The notes below the pieces were generated by a model. That model was not told where the DNA came from, ran no database searches, and worked only from the letters and a program-made list of their open reading frames with translations. A stretch of DNA of 64,000 nt from JACRCT01 sp049841135 (GTDB lineage Bacteria; Myxococcota; Myxococcia; Myxococcales; UBA5297), in assembly GCA_049841135.1 (NCBI GenBank), contig JASGHK010000006.1, forward strand, positions 62,001 to 126,000, read 5' to 3'. Position 1 is the stretch's first letter; the number at the start of each line of letters is the position of its first letter. The position numbers and the translations under genes were made by a program. Shown here in pieces: positions 26,699 through 34,844 of the stretch.

Positions 26699-29245
26699 GT
26701 GCTCCGACGCCCTGCAGCGCTTGCCCTGTGTCTGGCCTTCCTGGCCTTGGCGACCTCGTGCCCCGGCCCCAGCGCGCCGACGGTCCGGCTGACGGTCAAG
26801 CACGAAGCCGCCGTGGAGATCACCCAGCTGTCGCTCAAGGCCAAGCTGGCCGACGCGACCGAGCTCGGACCGCAGCTTCGCCCCGAGACCGAGGGCGAGC
26901 CGCTGGAGGCCAGTGAGATCGTCCGGCTGCACTTCGCCGATTCCCAGGCGGGCACCAAGGTCCTCATCGAGGTCGAAGGCCTGAGGGCTGGGGCGCCAAG
27001 GTTGCGGGGCAGCGTCGAGGTGGAGCTCGCGGCCAGCGCCGAGAAGGAGGCGGAGCTCGCCCTCGGCCCCATCGCCTGCGCCACCGAATGCCCGTCCGGC
27101 CAGGAGTGTGTCGACGGCGGCTGCAGGTGCACCGCGACGAGCTGCCCGACCGGCTGCTGCGACCGCGGCGGCGTCTGCCAGGAGAACGACGTCTCCGTCT
27201 GCGGAAAGCAGGGCGGGGCGTGCGCGCCGTGCCCCGCCGGGCTCGCCGACGCGTGCTCAGGCGGAGAGTGCCGCTGCGGCAGCGGCCCGGCCTGCGCCGC
27301 GGGGCAGGTGTGCCAGGGTGGCGCCTGCCAGTGCACCGCGGACTCGTGCAAGACCGGCTGCTGCCAGGGCGACGCGTGCGAGTCCGGCGCCGCTCCCGAG
27401 GCCTGCGGCGCCGCGGGTCAGACGTGCGTCGCTTGCCCCAACGGAGAGTCGTGCGAGGCCGGCCGCTGCAGCGGGTGCGCCAAGAGCTGCGCCAGCGGTT
27501 GCTGCGCGGGAACCGCCTGCACCCCCACTTCGATCGACGCCTGTGGAATCGGCGGCGCGGCCTGCGTGGCCTGTCCCGCCGGGCGCGCCGATGCCTGCTC
27601 GGCGGCGGGTGAGTGCCAGTGCGGCGCCACGGCCGTCTGCAAGCCGGGCCAGCGATGTGTCTCCGGAGCTTGCGTCTGCGACGGCACCTCGTGCCCTTCG
27701 GGCTGCTGCCAGGACAACGAGTGCCAGCTCCGCTCGCTCGCCACCTGTGGCGCGCAGGGGTCGACCTGCGCTCCGTGCGGCGCCGGTGCGGACAACTGCT
27801 CCTCCGATGGCGCCTGCCGCTGCGGAACGAGCGGCGCGTGCGCCGCTGGATTGCGCTGCTCGAGCGGCAACTGCGTCTGCGATTCGCTCTCGTGCCCGGA
27901 GAGCTGCTGCGCGCAGGGCTCCTGCGCGGCGCCCTCGGCCGGCGCCTGCGGCGTCGCGGGCGGCGCCTGCAACGCGTGCGAGGCAGCCAAGGCGGATTCC
28001 TGCTCGAAGGGCGAGTGCCGGTGCGGCAGCGCCCCGGCCTGCGGAGCCGGCGAGATCTGCCAGGGCGGCGCCTGCGTCTGCGATCCGGCGACCTGCAGCG
28101 GCTGCTGCTCGGGCTCCAAGTGCCAGCCGGGCGACGCGCTCGCGGCCTGTGGCGCCGGCGGCGCGGCGTGTGTCGACTGCGGCTCGAAGGCCGACGGCTG
28201 CACGGGTGGGGCCTGCAAGTGTGGCAACGGTCTGGCTTGCACCGGGGCGTCCAACTGCGAGTCCGGCTCGTGCTCCTGCGACGCTGCGAGCTGTCCTGGC
28301 GGATGCTGCTCGCCCTCCGGCTGCGTTACTCCGCCGACCGCCGCGAGCTGCGGCCCGGCCGGTGGGACGTGCGTGGCATGCGAGGTGGGGAAGGCCGACT
28401 CCTGCAGCACCGCGGGCGCTTGTGCGTGTGGAGCGGGGCCGGCGTGCAAGGCGGGCGAGATCTGCCAGGGCGGCACCTGCGTCTGCGACCCCGCGAGCTG
28501 CTCCGGGTGCTGCAAAGGCACGGCGTGCCTGGCGGGCGACACCCTCGCCGACTGCGGCGCCGGCGGGGCGGCCTGCAAGACCTGCGGCGGCGGGGCCAAT
28601 CGCTGCTCGGCCGGGGCCTGCCGCTGCGGAGGGGTCGCCGAGTGCGGCACGGGTCAGCGCTGCGACGGCTCGGCCTGCGTGTGCGATGCGACGAGCTGCT
28701 CCAGTGGTTGCTGCGGCGCGGGCGGGGCGTGCACGGCCATCGCCGTCTCGGCCTGCGGGCCGGTCGGCGGCGCCTGCGTCGACTGCGGCGCGAAGGCGGA
28801 CGGCTGCTCGGTGTCGGGGACGTGCCAGTGCGGCGCCGGAGCGGCGTGTGGATCCGGCAATGCCTGCGTGGGCGGGGCCTGCAAGTGCACGCCCACGAGC
28901 TGCGCGTCGGGCTGCTGCGCCGCGGGCGACGTCTGCGAGATCGGCAACACGATGGCCGCCTGCGGCGGAGCGGGCGGCTCGTGCACCACCTGCGACCCCA
29001 GCAAGGCCGACCGCTGCGTCGGCGGCGCCTGCCGCTGCGGCCCGACGAACCCCGCCTGCGGGCCCGGGCTCACCTGCTCGGGCGGGACCTGCATCTGCAG
29101 CGGCACCAGCGGGTGCACCGGCTGTTGCAGCAGCTCGACGACGTGCGTGATGCCGGCAACCCCGGACAAGTGCGGCGTCAACGGCTCGTCGTGCAAGAAG
29201 TGCCCAGGCAACCAGGTGTGCAACGCCTCGGGCAACTGCCAGTGA
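26699..29245 (+). CDS. Large cysteine-rich repeat lipoprotein
   Basis: 848 residues from GTG 26699, lipobox LATSC. Residues 25-120 form a beta-rich domain; from ~120 to the end there are more than a dozen related Cys-rich modules with the pattern SCxxGCC...C......CG.GG.C..C......C..G.C.CG....C..G. Such modules probably form disulfide-bonded rods on the cell surface. Follows the two kinases and the TPR gene on the same strand. Function unknown. Confidence 0.82.
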   Translation: MLRRPAALALCLAFLALATSCPGPSAPTVRLTVKHEAAVEITQLSLKAKLADATELGPQLRPETEGEPLEASEIVRLHFADSQAGTKVLIEVEGLRAGAPRLRGSVEVELAASAEKEAELALGPIACATECPSGQECVDGGCRCTATSCPTGCCDRGGVCQENDVSVCGKQGGACAPCPAGLADACSGGECRCGSGPACAAGQVCQGGACQCTADSCKTGCCQGDACESGAAPEACGAAGQTCVACPNGESCEAGRCSGCAKSCASGCCAGTACTPTSIDACGIGGAACVACPAGRADACSAAGECQCGATAVCKPGQRCVSGACVCDGTSCPSGCCQDNECQLRSLATCGAQGSTCAPCGAGADNCSSDGACRCGTSGACAAGLRCSSGNCVCDSLSCPESCCAQGSCAAPSAGACGVAGGACNACEAAKADSCSKGECRCGSAPACGAGEICQGGACVCDPATCSGCCSGSKCQPGDALAACGAGGAACVDCGSKADGCTGGACKCGNGLACTGASNCESGSCSCDAASCPGGCCSPSGCVTPPTAASCGPAGGTCVACEVGKADSCSTAGACACGAGPACKAGEICQGGTCVCDPASCSGCCKGTACLAGDTLADCGAGGAACKTCGGGANRCSAGACRCGGVAECGTGQRCDGSACVCDATSCSSGCCGAGGACTAIAVSACGPVGGACVDCGAKADGCSVSGTCQCGAGAACGSGNACVGGACKCTPTSCASGCCAAGDVCEIGNTMAACGGAGGSCTTCDPSKADRCVGGACRCGPTNPACGPGLTCSGGTCICSGTSGCTGCCSSSTTCVMPATPDKCGVNGSSCKKCPGNQVCNASGNCQ

Positions 29246-29265
29246 TGGGCGACTGAAACGAGTGA

Positions 29266-29288
29266 AGCCCGGCGCGTCGGGCCGGGCT
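29266..29288. terminator. Hairpin between convergent genes
   Basis: agcccggc (29266-29273) and gccgggct (29281-29288) form an 8-bp stem with a 7-base loop just after the Cys-rich gene. Probably serves both directions; no T-run. Confidence 0.55.
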
Positions 29289-29322
29289 CCAGGTGCTGCA
29301 CTGCGGTGCTGGCGAGGTGGGC

Positions 29323-29835
29323 TTAGCGCTTCTTGCCCTTCTTCTCCTTCTTGTCCTCGCGCTTCTCTTCGCGCCTCTCGTGCTTGTCCTCGCGTCGCTC
29401 CTCGCGGCGCTCGTGCAGGTCCTCGCGGCGCTCTTCGCGGCGTTCGTGGCGGTGCTCGCGGGCCTCCTCGCGACGCTCGTGGCGGTCCTCGCGGCGCTCC
29501 TCCCGGGCCTCGTGGTGGTGCTTCCAGCGCTTGTAGTGGCCGGGAGGACCGACCTTCACGAGCGCGGGCGGGACGACCTTGACCTCGACGGGGACGAACT
29601 CCGCGTGCGGGTGCGTGGCGCGGAACCAGCGGTCCGAGCGGCGTGCCCAGTAGAAGCCGTCGTGGAAGAAGACCTCGTCGTCGAGGTCGGGCACGACCTG
29701 GATGCCGGGGGCGACGACGACCAGCGGCGGGGCGGGCGGCAGCGGGAGCTTGAAGCTGACGTTGATCTGCCCCGCGGCGAGCGAGGGCGCGAGCAACGCG
29801 GCGAGCGTGAGGGCAAGCAGGGTGGTGCGCTTCAT
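29323..29835 (-). CDS. Secreted protein with Arg/Glu/His-rich repeat tail
   Basis: 170 residues. Signal peptide (LLALTLAALLAPSLAAG), a ~75-residue globular part (DLDDEVFFHDGFYWARRSDR then WFRATHP), then from residue ~95 a charged tail of repeated HERREE/REDRHE units ending in lysines. The HDGFYW motif recurs in small YXWGXW-type secreted proteins of proteobacteria. The tail may bind metal, RNA or peptidoglycan; unknown. Confidence 0.75.
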   Translation of the reverse strand: MKRTTLLALTLAALLAPSLAAGQINVSFKLPLPPAPPLVVVAPGIQVVPDLDDEVFFHDGFYWARRSDRWFRATHPHAEFVPVEVKVVPPALVKVGPPGHYKRWKHHHEAREERREDRHERREEAREHRHERREERREDLHERREERREDKHERREEKREDKKEKKGKKR

Positions 29836-29976
29836 CCGGACCTCCTCGTGGGTGTGCGGCGACGATACTCCCGCGGCGGTTCCGTGGGGTACGGACGAAC
29901 GGGGCGGGCCCCGCCTGGTCGTCCGCCGAACGACCACCGGGGCTGCTAGAGTCCGGGGCCTTCGTTCGAGGTGTGC

Positions 29977-30930
29977 ATGTCCGAGTTGCCGATGGGGTCC
30001 GGGACGCGGCCCGTGGGGGCTTCGAGCCGCTGGCCCCTGGCGGTGCCCGCGCTCTACCTGCTGGCGGCGTGTGTCCTGGGCGCGGTCGTCACCACCCTTG
30101 CCCACGGCGCCTACACCGCGCTGCTCATCAGCGACGGCGGGCGCGGGTCGCTGGGTGGGCTGGAGAAGTACCTGACCCTGGCGCTGCGGGCCGGCGGCTA
30201 CCTGCTGGGCATCGCGCAGGTCTTCGCGGTGGCGCTCTTGTGGCGCTCGAACGCCCCGGTGCGCTCGATGGCCGGTGCGGCGCTGGGGATGGCCTCCGCG
30301 GATCTCGTCCTGGGCGGCCTGAGCGACCTTGGCTGGTCGTTCGCCTACGACGGCGGCGCCGGCGTACGGGCGCTCCTGCAGGCGCTGGGGTGGATCCTCG
30401 CGCTGACCTCGGTGACGGCGGACGCGCTGATCTTCGAGACGGCGCTCAAGCTGCGCCGCGACGGTTCGGGCGAGCTTCCCGGGCCGGACAACACGCTGCG
30501 CGGGCTGTTCTGGGCCGGCTGGGGGCCGCGGCTCGTCCTGTGGGTGCTGGGTCTGTTGGGCATGCACCGGCTGCTGCCGCCCTGGCCGATGTTCGGCGTG
30601 CGGTCGGTGCTGACCCTGCTCATCGGCGTCGCGGCGCTGATGGCCATCCGGGCCGCGGTGCTCGTGGCGGAGGCGCCGGCTCCGGCGGAGGGAGACTCGG
30701 CGGCCGCACCGCCCCCGGCCCACCCGTCGTCGCTGGCCTCGCGCGAGGCGGGCCTGCGCAACCTCGGCCTGGGCATGTTGTGGGTGCTGATCGGCGGCGG
30801 GGTCACGGCGTTCACGTATGCGTCGGCTTCGTCGAGCGGCGGCGGTCGCTATGTCGTGGCGTACGGGGCCATCGCGGCCGGGCTGGTGCAGGCGGTGGTG
30901 GGAGTGGCGCAGTTGCTGCGCAGCCGGTAG
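29977..30930 (+). CDS. Multi-span membrane protein, unknown
   Basis: 317 residues from ATG 29977 (an in-frame GTG lies at 29971). About seven hydrophobic helices, e.g. ALYLLAACVLGAVVTTL, LLGIAQVFAVALL, LLQALGWILALTSVTA and VLTLLIGVAALMAIRAA. A Pro/Ala loop precedes the last two spans. No transporter or enzyme motif seen. Confidence 0.75.
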   Translation: MSELPMGSGTRPVGASSRWPLAVPALYLLAACVLGAVVTTLAHGAYTALLISDGGRGSLGGLEKYLTLALRAGGYLLGIAQVFAVALLWRSNAPVRSMAGAALGMASADLVLGGLSDLGWSFAYDGGAGVRALLQALGWILALTSVTADALIFETALKLRRDGSGELPGPDNTLRGLFWAGWGPRLVLWVLGLLGMHRLLPPWPMFGVRSVLTLLIGVAALMAIRAAVLVAEAPAPAEGDSAAAPPPAHPSSLASREAGLRNLGLGMLWVLIGGGVTAFTYASASSSGGGRYVVAYGAIAAGLVQAVVGVAQLLRSR

Positions 30931-30964
30931 CGGGCGAACGGAGCGAACAACCAAGGAGGATGCC

Positions 30965-31363
30965 GTGCTCGAAGTCGGGATGAAGCTGGAGCAGACCCGG
31001 GTGGTAACCGAGGAGGATTCGGCGGCGCGCGTCTCGCCGCGAGTGCCGCCCGTCTATGCCAGCGCGCGGATGATCGGCTTTGCGGAGGTGGTATGCGCCG
31101 AGCTGATGGCGCCGCATCTGGCGCCGGGGGAGACCAGCGTCGGCATCGGCTTCCAATTCACGCACGAGGCAGCCACGCCCATCGGGATGAAGGTCACGAT
31201 GCAGGCGACGCTGACCGCGGTCGAGCCCAAGAAGTTCGTGTTCGAGATCGAGGGACGCGACGAGGCGGATCGCATCTGCACCGGCCGGCACGAGCGGGCA
31301 GTCATCAAGCAGGAGAAGTTCATGGCGCGGTTGGCCGAGAAGGCCAAGAAGGCAGGGCTGTAG
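30965..31363 (+). CDS. Hotdog-fold thioesterase (FlK-like)
   Basis: 132 residues; GTG 30965 with AAGGAGG five bases upstream. The layout resembles fluoroacetyl-CoA thioesterase-type hotdog proteins: central-helix entry ARMIGFAEVVCAELMAPHL, then SVGIGFQFTHEAATPIGMKV and FEIEGRDEADRICTGRHERA. Likely hydrolyses a short acyl-CoA; substrate unknown. Followed at 31380 by a methyltransferase on the same strand. Confidence 0.8.
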   Translation: MLEVGMKLEQTRVVTEEDSAARVSPRVPPVYASARMIGFAEVVCAELMAPHLAPGETSVGIGFQFTHEAATPIGMKVTMQATLTAVEPKKFVFEIEGRDEADRICTGRHERAVIKQEKFMARLAEKAKKAGL

Positions 31364-31379
31364 TCCAGCCCGCCGCGGC

Positions 31380-32081
31380 ATGTTCCATCCGCAAGGTCCG
31401 ACCTTCCTCGAGCTGGCGCGCCAGGGGCTCTCCTCGACCCGGCGCGGCTACGACCTGCTTGCGCCCAAATTCGACCGCACGCCGTTCCGGACTCCGGACG
31501 AGGTCCTGGAAGTGGTCGGCGGGCGGCTCACGACGGAGGGACCGTTCGCGAGTGGGCTGGACCTGTGCTGCGGCACCGGCGCGGGTCTGAAGATCCTCGA
31601 GTCGCTGTGCAGCGAGCGGGTGGTCGGGCTCGACTTCAGCGAAGGCATGCTCGCCCAGGCCCGGGTGAACGTGCCGCGGGCCGAGCTCGTGCAGGCCGAC
31701 GTGCTGGAGCTGAAGGTCGAGCAGGAGTTCGACCTGGTGACCTGCTTCGGCGCCTTCGGCCACGTGCCGCGAGATCGCGAGCAGGACTTCGTGCGGAGCA
31801 TCCACCGAGCGCTGCGCCCCGGCGGCCTCTTCGCGTTCGTCACGGTGCCGATGCCGAAGGTCGGGTCGCCTGCCTGGCTCTTCGGCCGCGGGTACAACGC
31901 CGTGGCCCACCTGAGGAACCTGCTCGTGCGGCCGCCGTTCGTCATGTTCTACCTGACGTTCACGCTGGAGGCGGCGCTGCGGCTGCTCGCCGAGGCTCGG
32001 TTCGTGAGTGAGGTCCAGCGCGATCGCTTCCCCAAGCCGCACCAAGAGGGAGCGCTGGTGCTAGCGCGGAAGAAGCGATGA
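31380..32081 (+). CDS. SAM-dependent methyltransferase, class I
   Basis: 233 residues. Motif I LDLCCGTGAG near residue 62, acidic motif II VVGLDFSEGML, motif VTCFGAFGHVPRD, and the post-motif ALRPGGLFAF. A long C-terminal hydrophobic helix pair (RPPFVMFYLTFTLEAALRLL) could cap the site or touch the membrane. Substrate not indicated. Starts 16 bases after the thioesterase, probably the same transcript. Confidence 0.85.
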   Translation: MFHPQGPTFLELARQGLSSTRRGYDLLAPKFDRTPFRTPDEVLEVVGGRLTTEGPFASGLDLCCGTGAGLKILESLCSERVVGLDFSEGMLAQARVNVPRAELVQADVLELKVEQEFDLVTCFGAFGHVPRDREQDFVRSIHRALRPGGLFAFVTVPMPKVGSPAWLFGRGYNAVAHLRNLLVRPPFVMFYLTFTLEAALRLLAEARFVSEVQRDRFPKPHQEGALVLARKKR

Positions 32082-32243
32082 CGGCGGATCGTGCCGAGTC
32101 ACGGTGTCACGCCAAGGGTGGCGAGGGGCACCCCACGGGCTCCTCCCCGGAGCCCCGAGCACACCTCACCCCAATTGCCGATCCGATAGCGACGGGGAGG
32201 CGGGGGTGGGGCGCTGCGCGGTGCTTCGTGGTACGAGCGAGCC

Positions 32244-32576
32244 ATGTCCGCTTCCCGTCCCGCCGTCTTCGTCGACCTCGACGACACGCTCGTCCGGAGC
32301 GCAGGCACCAAACGCATCCCCATGACCTCGATGCTCGAGCTCGTGCGCTCGCTGCACGAGCGCGGCGCCGTACTCTTCCTCTGGAGCCGAGGCGGCAGCG
32401 GGTACGCCAGGACGGTCGCCGAGGAGCTGAAGGTCGCCGACTGCTTCCAGGCCTTCCTGCCCAAGCCGCAGATCCTCCTGGACGATGCAGAGGTGGGCCA
32501 GTGGGGAATGACAAAGCTCCACCCTTCGCAGTGCCAGGGCATGAGCGCGGACGAAGTGCTCGGCCTGGCGAGTTAA
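32244..32576 (+). CDS. Small HAD-like phosphatase-fold protein
   Basis: 110 residues. HAD motif I is clear (VFVDLDDTLVRSAGTK), motif II is at LFLWSRGGSGYA, and motif IV is reduced to ILLDDAEVGQWG. Only the core fold without a cap, so it resembles minimal HAD proteins; activity uncertain. Precedes an immunity-like gene by 14 bases. Confidence 0.72.
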   Translation: MSASRPAVFVDLDDTLVRSAGTKRIPMTSMLELVRSLHERGAVLFLWSRGGSGYARTVAEELKVADCFQAFLPKPQILLDDAEVGQWGMTKLHPSQCQGMSADEVLGLAS

Positions 32577-32590
32577 GGCGGATACGCACA

Positions 32591-33275
32591 ATGCCGGTCC
32601 CAATCTCCCTCAGCGAATTCCTCGAGACGGGCTTCCTCGGCCCGGTCGAGCTCGGCATGGGGAAGCCCGACGTGGAAGACGTTCTCGGTCCGCCGGACTC
32701 CGAGGGCGGGACCTCGCGCAAGCAGCACGAGCCGCTCATCTGGAAGTACGGCAACTTCGAGCTCCAGTTTGCCGAGAAGACCGGTCAACTCGAGCGCATC
32801 ACGTCCGACGATCTGGAGGCGCTCGACGGCGGGCCTGGCGTGGCCCTCGACTCCTGGGGCGTCTCGGCGGCGTCCACGATGGCGCAGCTCGAGCGCAAGC
32901 TCTCCGAGAGCGGCATCGCCTTCGCCCGCACGCTCTACCCCTGGGAGGAGCGCGCGGCCGAGCTCGGTGACCTGCGGCCTCGTCTCGCTGGTCTTCATGG
33001 CTCCGGAAGGCGGGGCTTTGCCGGAACCGTCCGAATACCTGCTGACCGCCATCTCCTCGACGAGCTCGGTGGTCGTGGCCGAGGCGCACGCGCACCGCGA
33101 GGCGATGCAGCTGGCCGAGCAGTGGCGTTCAGCTCATCCCGAGATCGCCCGGCAGGTTCCGGAAGGCGGCTGGGGCCTCGACGCCTACCGCGAGGAGGAC
33201 GGCCGGACGCTCTACCGCGTGAGAGCGGACTTCGCCCCAGAGCCCCAGACGCCATCCCACCACCACGACGACTGA
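32591..33275 (+). CDS. Immunity-like protein (LGPP/WKYGNFELQF family), frameshifted
   Basis: First ~125 residues read LGMGKPDVEDVLGPP and WKYGNFELQFAEKTG, a pattern I associate with small proteins in toxin-immunity loci and in myxobacterial gene clusters. One extra G near 32966 shifts the frame; reading on gives VTCGLVSLVFMAPEGG and a ~100-residue tail ending in SHHHDD. It is possible that the tail is a separate short gene starting at ATG 32998. No toxin gene is recognisable nearby. Confidence 0.6.
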
Positions 33276-33415
33276 CCGCGCCTTGCAGCGGGAACCCGGA
33301 GCCCCGGCCTCGTGCCAGGTCCGAGGATTCTCTGAAGCGCTGACCAGACCAGCGCCTCGCCGGTTTGTCGGCAAGAGCGGACCTATCTTCAGCAACGCGC
33401 CCCGAGTCTCCGTCC

Positions 33416-34180
33416 TCAGGACCCGTAGCTGAGGTGGTCGAGCGGTACGAAGGGCGAGTGGCACTGAGGGCATTCACCGAAGCCGGCCAGCGCGCACAGC
33501 CATGCGGCAGCCTCCTGCTGTCCGGCTTGCTGCGCCATGCCCAGGCCCCAGACGGCGTCGCTGCCTCGGGCCTTGTCTGCTTCGGCGGGCGCGACGGGTG
33601 CCACCGCGGCCAGTTGCTCGGGACCCTCCAGCCGCACCGAGGCCTGCGCGAAGCCCTCGTCGAAGAGGACGATCAGATGCTCGTGGCAGGTCGGGCAACA
33701 GACGGGGATCTCTGCCTCGCTGCAGTAGGCGGCGCTCAAGGCCAGGCGGCCGAGCTTGCTGCGGCCCGAGAGCGCGGCAGCGGCGCAGAGGAGGCCGAGG
33801 TAGCCCTCCGGGGCCTGCGACTTGTCCTTGGCGAGGCGCGTGGCGATTGCGGCGGCCTTGGCCAGCGCCGCGTCGAACTCGTCCTGGAGGTCGTCCGGGC
33901 ACTTGCCTTCGCTCTCCAGCGGGCACGCGCACCGCGCCAGCCCCAGCAGCGAGTCGGGCCTGGCGAGGCGCTCCTGCTCCTCGAGCAGCCGGACGAGGTG
34001 AGGCACCGCCGCGTAGGCCGAGAGCGAGAGCGACCACTGGCTGGCGATCAGCTCCCAGATCTCGTCCCAATCGTCGTCGGAGGGGACCCGCTCGAGCTTC
34101 TGGATGAGGTTCGGGACCAGGCGCGGACCGGCGCCCTCCGGCGCGAAGGTGGCCCAGCGCGGCGAGTCGAGCTCGAGCAT
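33416..34180 (-). CDS. Immunity-like helical protein with zinc-ribbon cysteines
   Basis: 254 residues from ATG 34180. The segment WDEIWELIASQWSLSLSAYA followed by AVPHLVRLL is typical of HEAT-like immunity proteins. Cysteine pairs CACPLESEGKC, CCPTCHEHL and CPQCHSPF suggest bound zinc. Convergent with the preceding gene. Function inferred only from the look of the family. Confidence 0.65.
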   Translation of the reverse strand: MLELDSPRWATFAPEGAGPRLVPNLIQKLERVPSDDDWDEIWELIASQWSLSLSAYAAVPHLVRLLEEQERLARPDSLLGLARCACPLESEGKCPDDLQDEFDAALAKAAAIATRLAKDKSQAPEGYLGLLCAAAALSGRSKLGRLALSAAYCSEAEIPVCCPTCHEHLIVLFDEGFAQASVRLEGPEQLAAVAPVAPAEADKARGSDAVWGLGMAQQAGQQEAAAWLCALAGFGECPQCHSPFVPLDHLSYGS

Positions 34181-34302
34181 CGATAGACCTCGTTCAGGAA
34201 ATTCGGGCTGCGTGGCCGGCCGATCCGTCGCACGCCCAAGCGGTCGAGGCAACCTGCGGCTTCGCTCGCTGACGCGCCGCGGACCAGCTAGAGATTCTCG
34301 CC

Positions 34303-34761
34303 ATGGTCAGCCCGAAGACGAGGAAGACGCACACCACCAACTCGCCGGACACCTTCATCGCCGTCGCGCCCGATTGCTCGGCCACTCGCGGCACCGTCCC
34401 GCCGGAGGGCGCCAAGCCCTCGGTGGCGCTGCGGACCTTCCGCCTGATCCACGACGCGCCCTATCGGCACACCTCGGACGACGTCCTCTTCACGGTCTGG
34501 GCCGACCGCAACGCCGTTCCCCAGGCCAGGCGAGCGGCGGCGCGCCTGGCCTTCTTCTCCAAGGGCCAGCCGTGCCTGAGGGCGTCCGACCTGGGCAAGA
34601 AGTACGGCTGGGGGGTCCACGCCGACGGCGAGGGCCGCGTGGCGCTGTACGGCGTGGAGACCGCGTCCTACCGCGAGCTCGCCGCTGGAAAGCGCAGGGC
34701 CCAGGACGGCAGGTCCGTCACCGTCGTCTACGCCATGCGCTCGTCCCGCCGCAGCGGCTGA
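34303..34761 (+). CDS. DUF6157-family protein
   Basis: 152 residues with the conserved beginning TTNSPDTFIAVAPDC, the core HTSDDVLFTVWADR, FFSKGQPCLRASDLGKKYGW and ALYGVETASY. These match my memory of the DUF6157 family, widespread and uncharacterised. Complete length. No operon partner visible. Confidence 0.8.
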   Translation: MVSPKTRKTHTTNSPDTFIAVAPDCSATRGTVPPEGAKPSVALRTFRLIHDAPYRHTSDDVLFTVWADRNAVPQARRAAARLAFFSKGQPCLRASDLGKKYGWGVHADGEGRVALYGVETASYRELAAGKRRAQDGRSVTVVYAMRSSRRSG

Positions 34762-34844
34762 ACCGCCACATCCCGCAGTCACCGGTTGCGCGCCGCGGAG
34801 TGCCTTGCGATTCTTCGAGCCGGATTTGTGGAGGGGCCGGCCGC

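Noticed and set aside
27108..29150. Long Ala/Arg and Gln/Pro-rich frames overlapping the Cys-rich lipoprotein on both strands
   Set aside because: Shadow frames of a repetitive GC-rich gene; the lipoprotein frame has signal, lipobox and regular cysteines.
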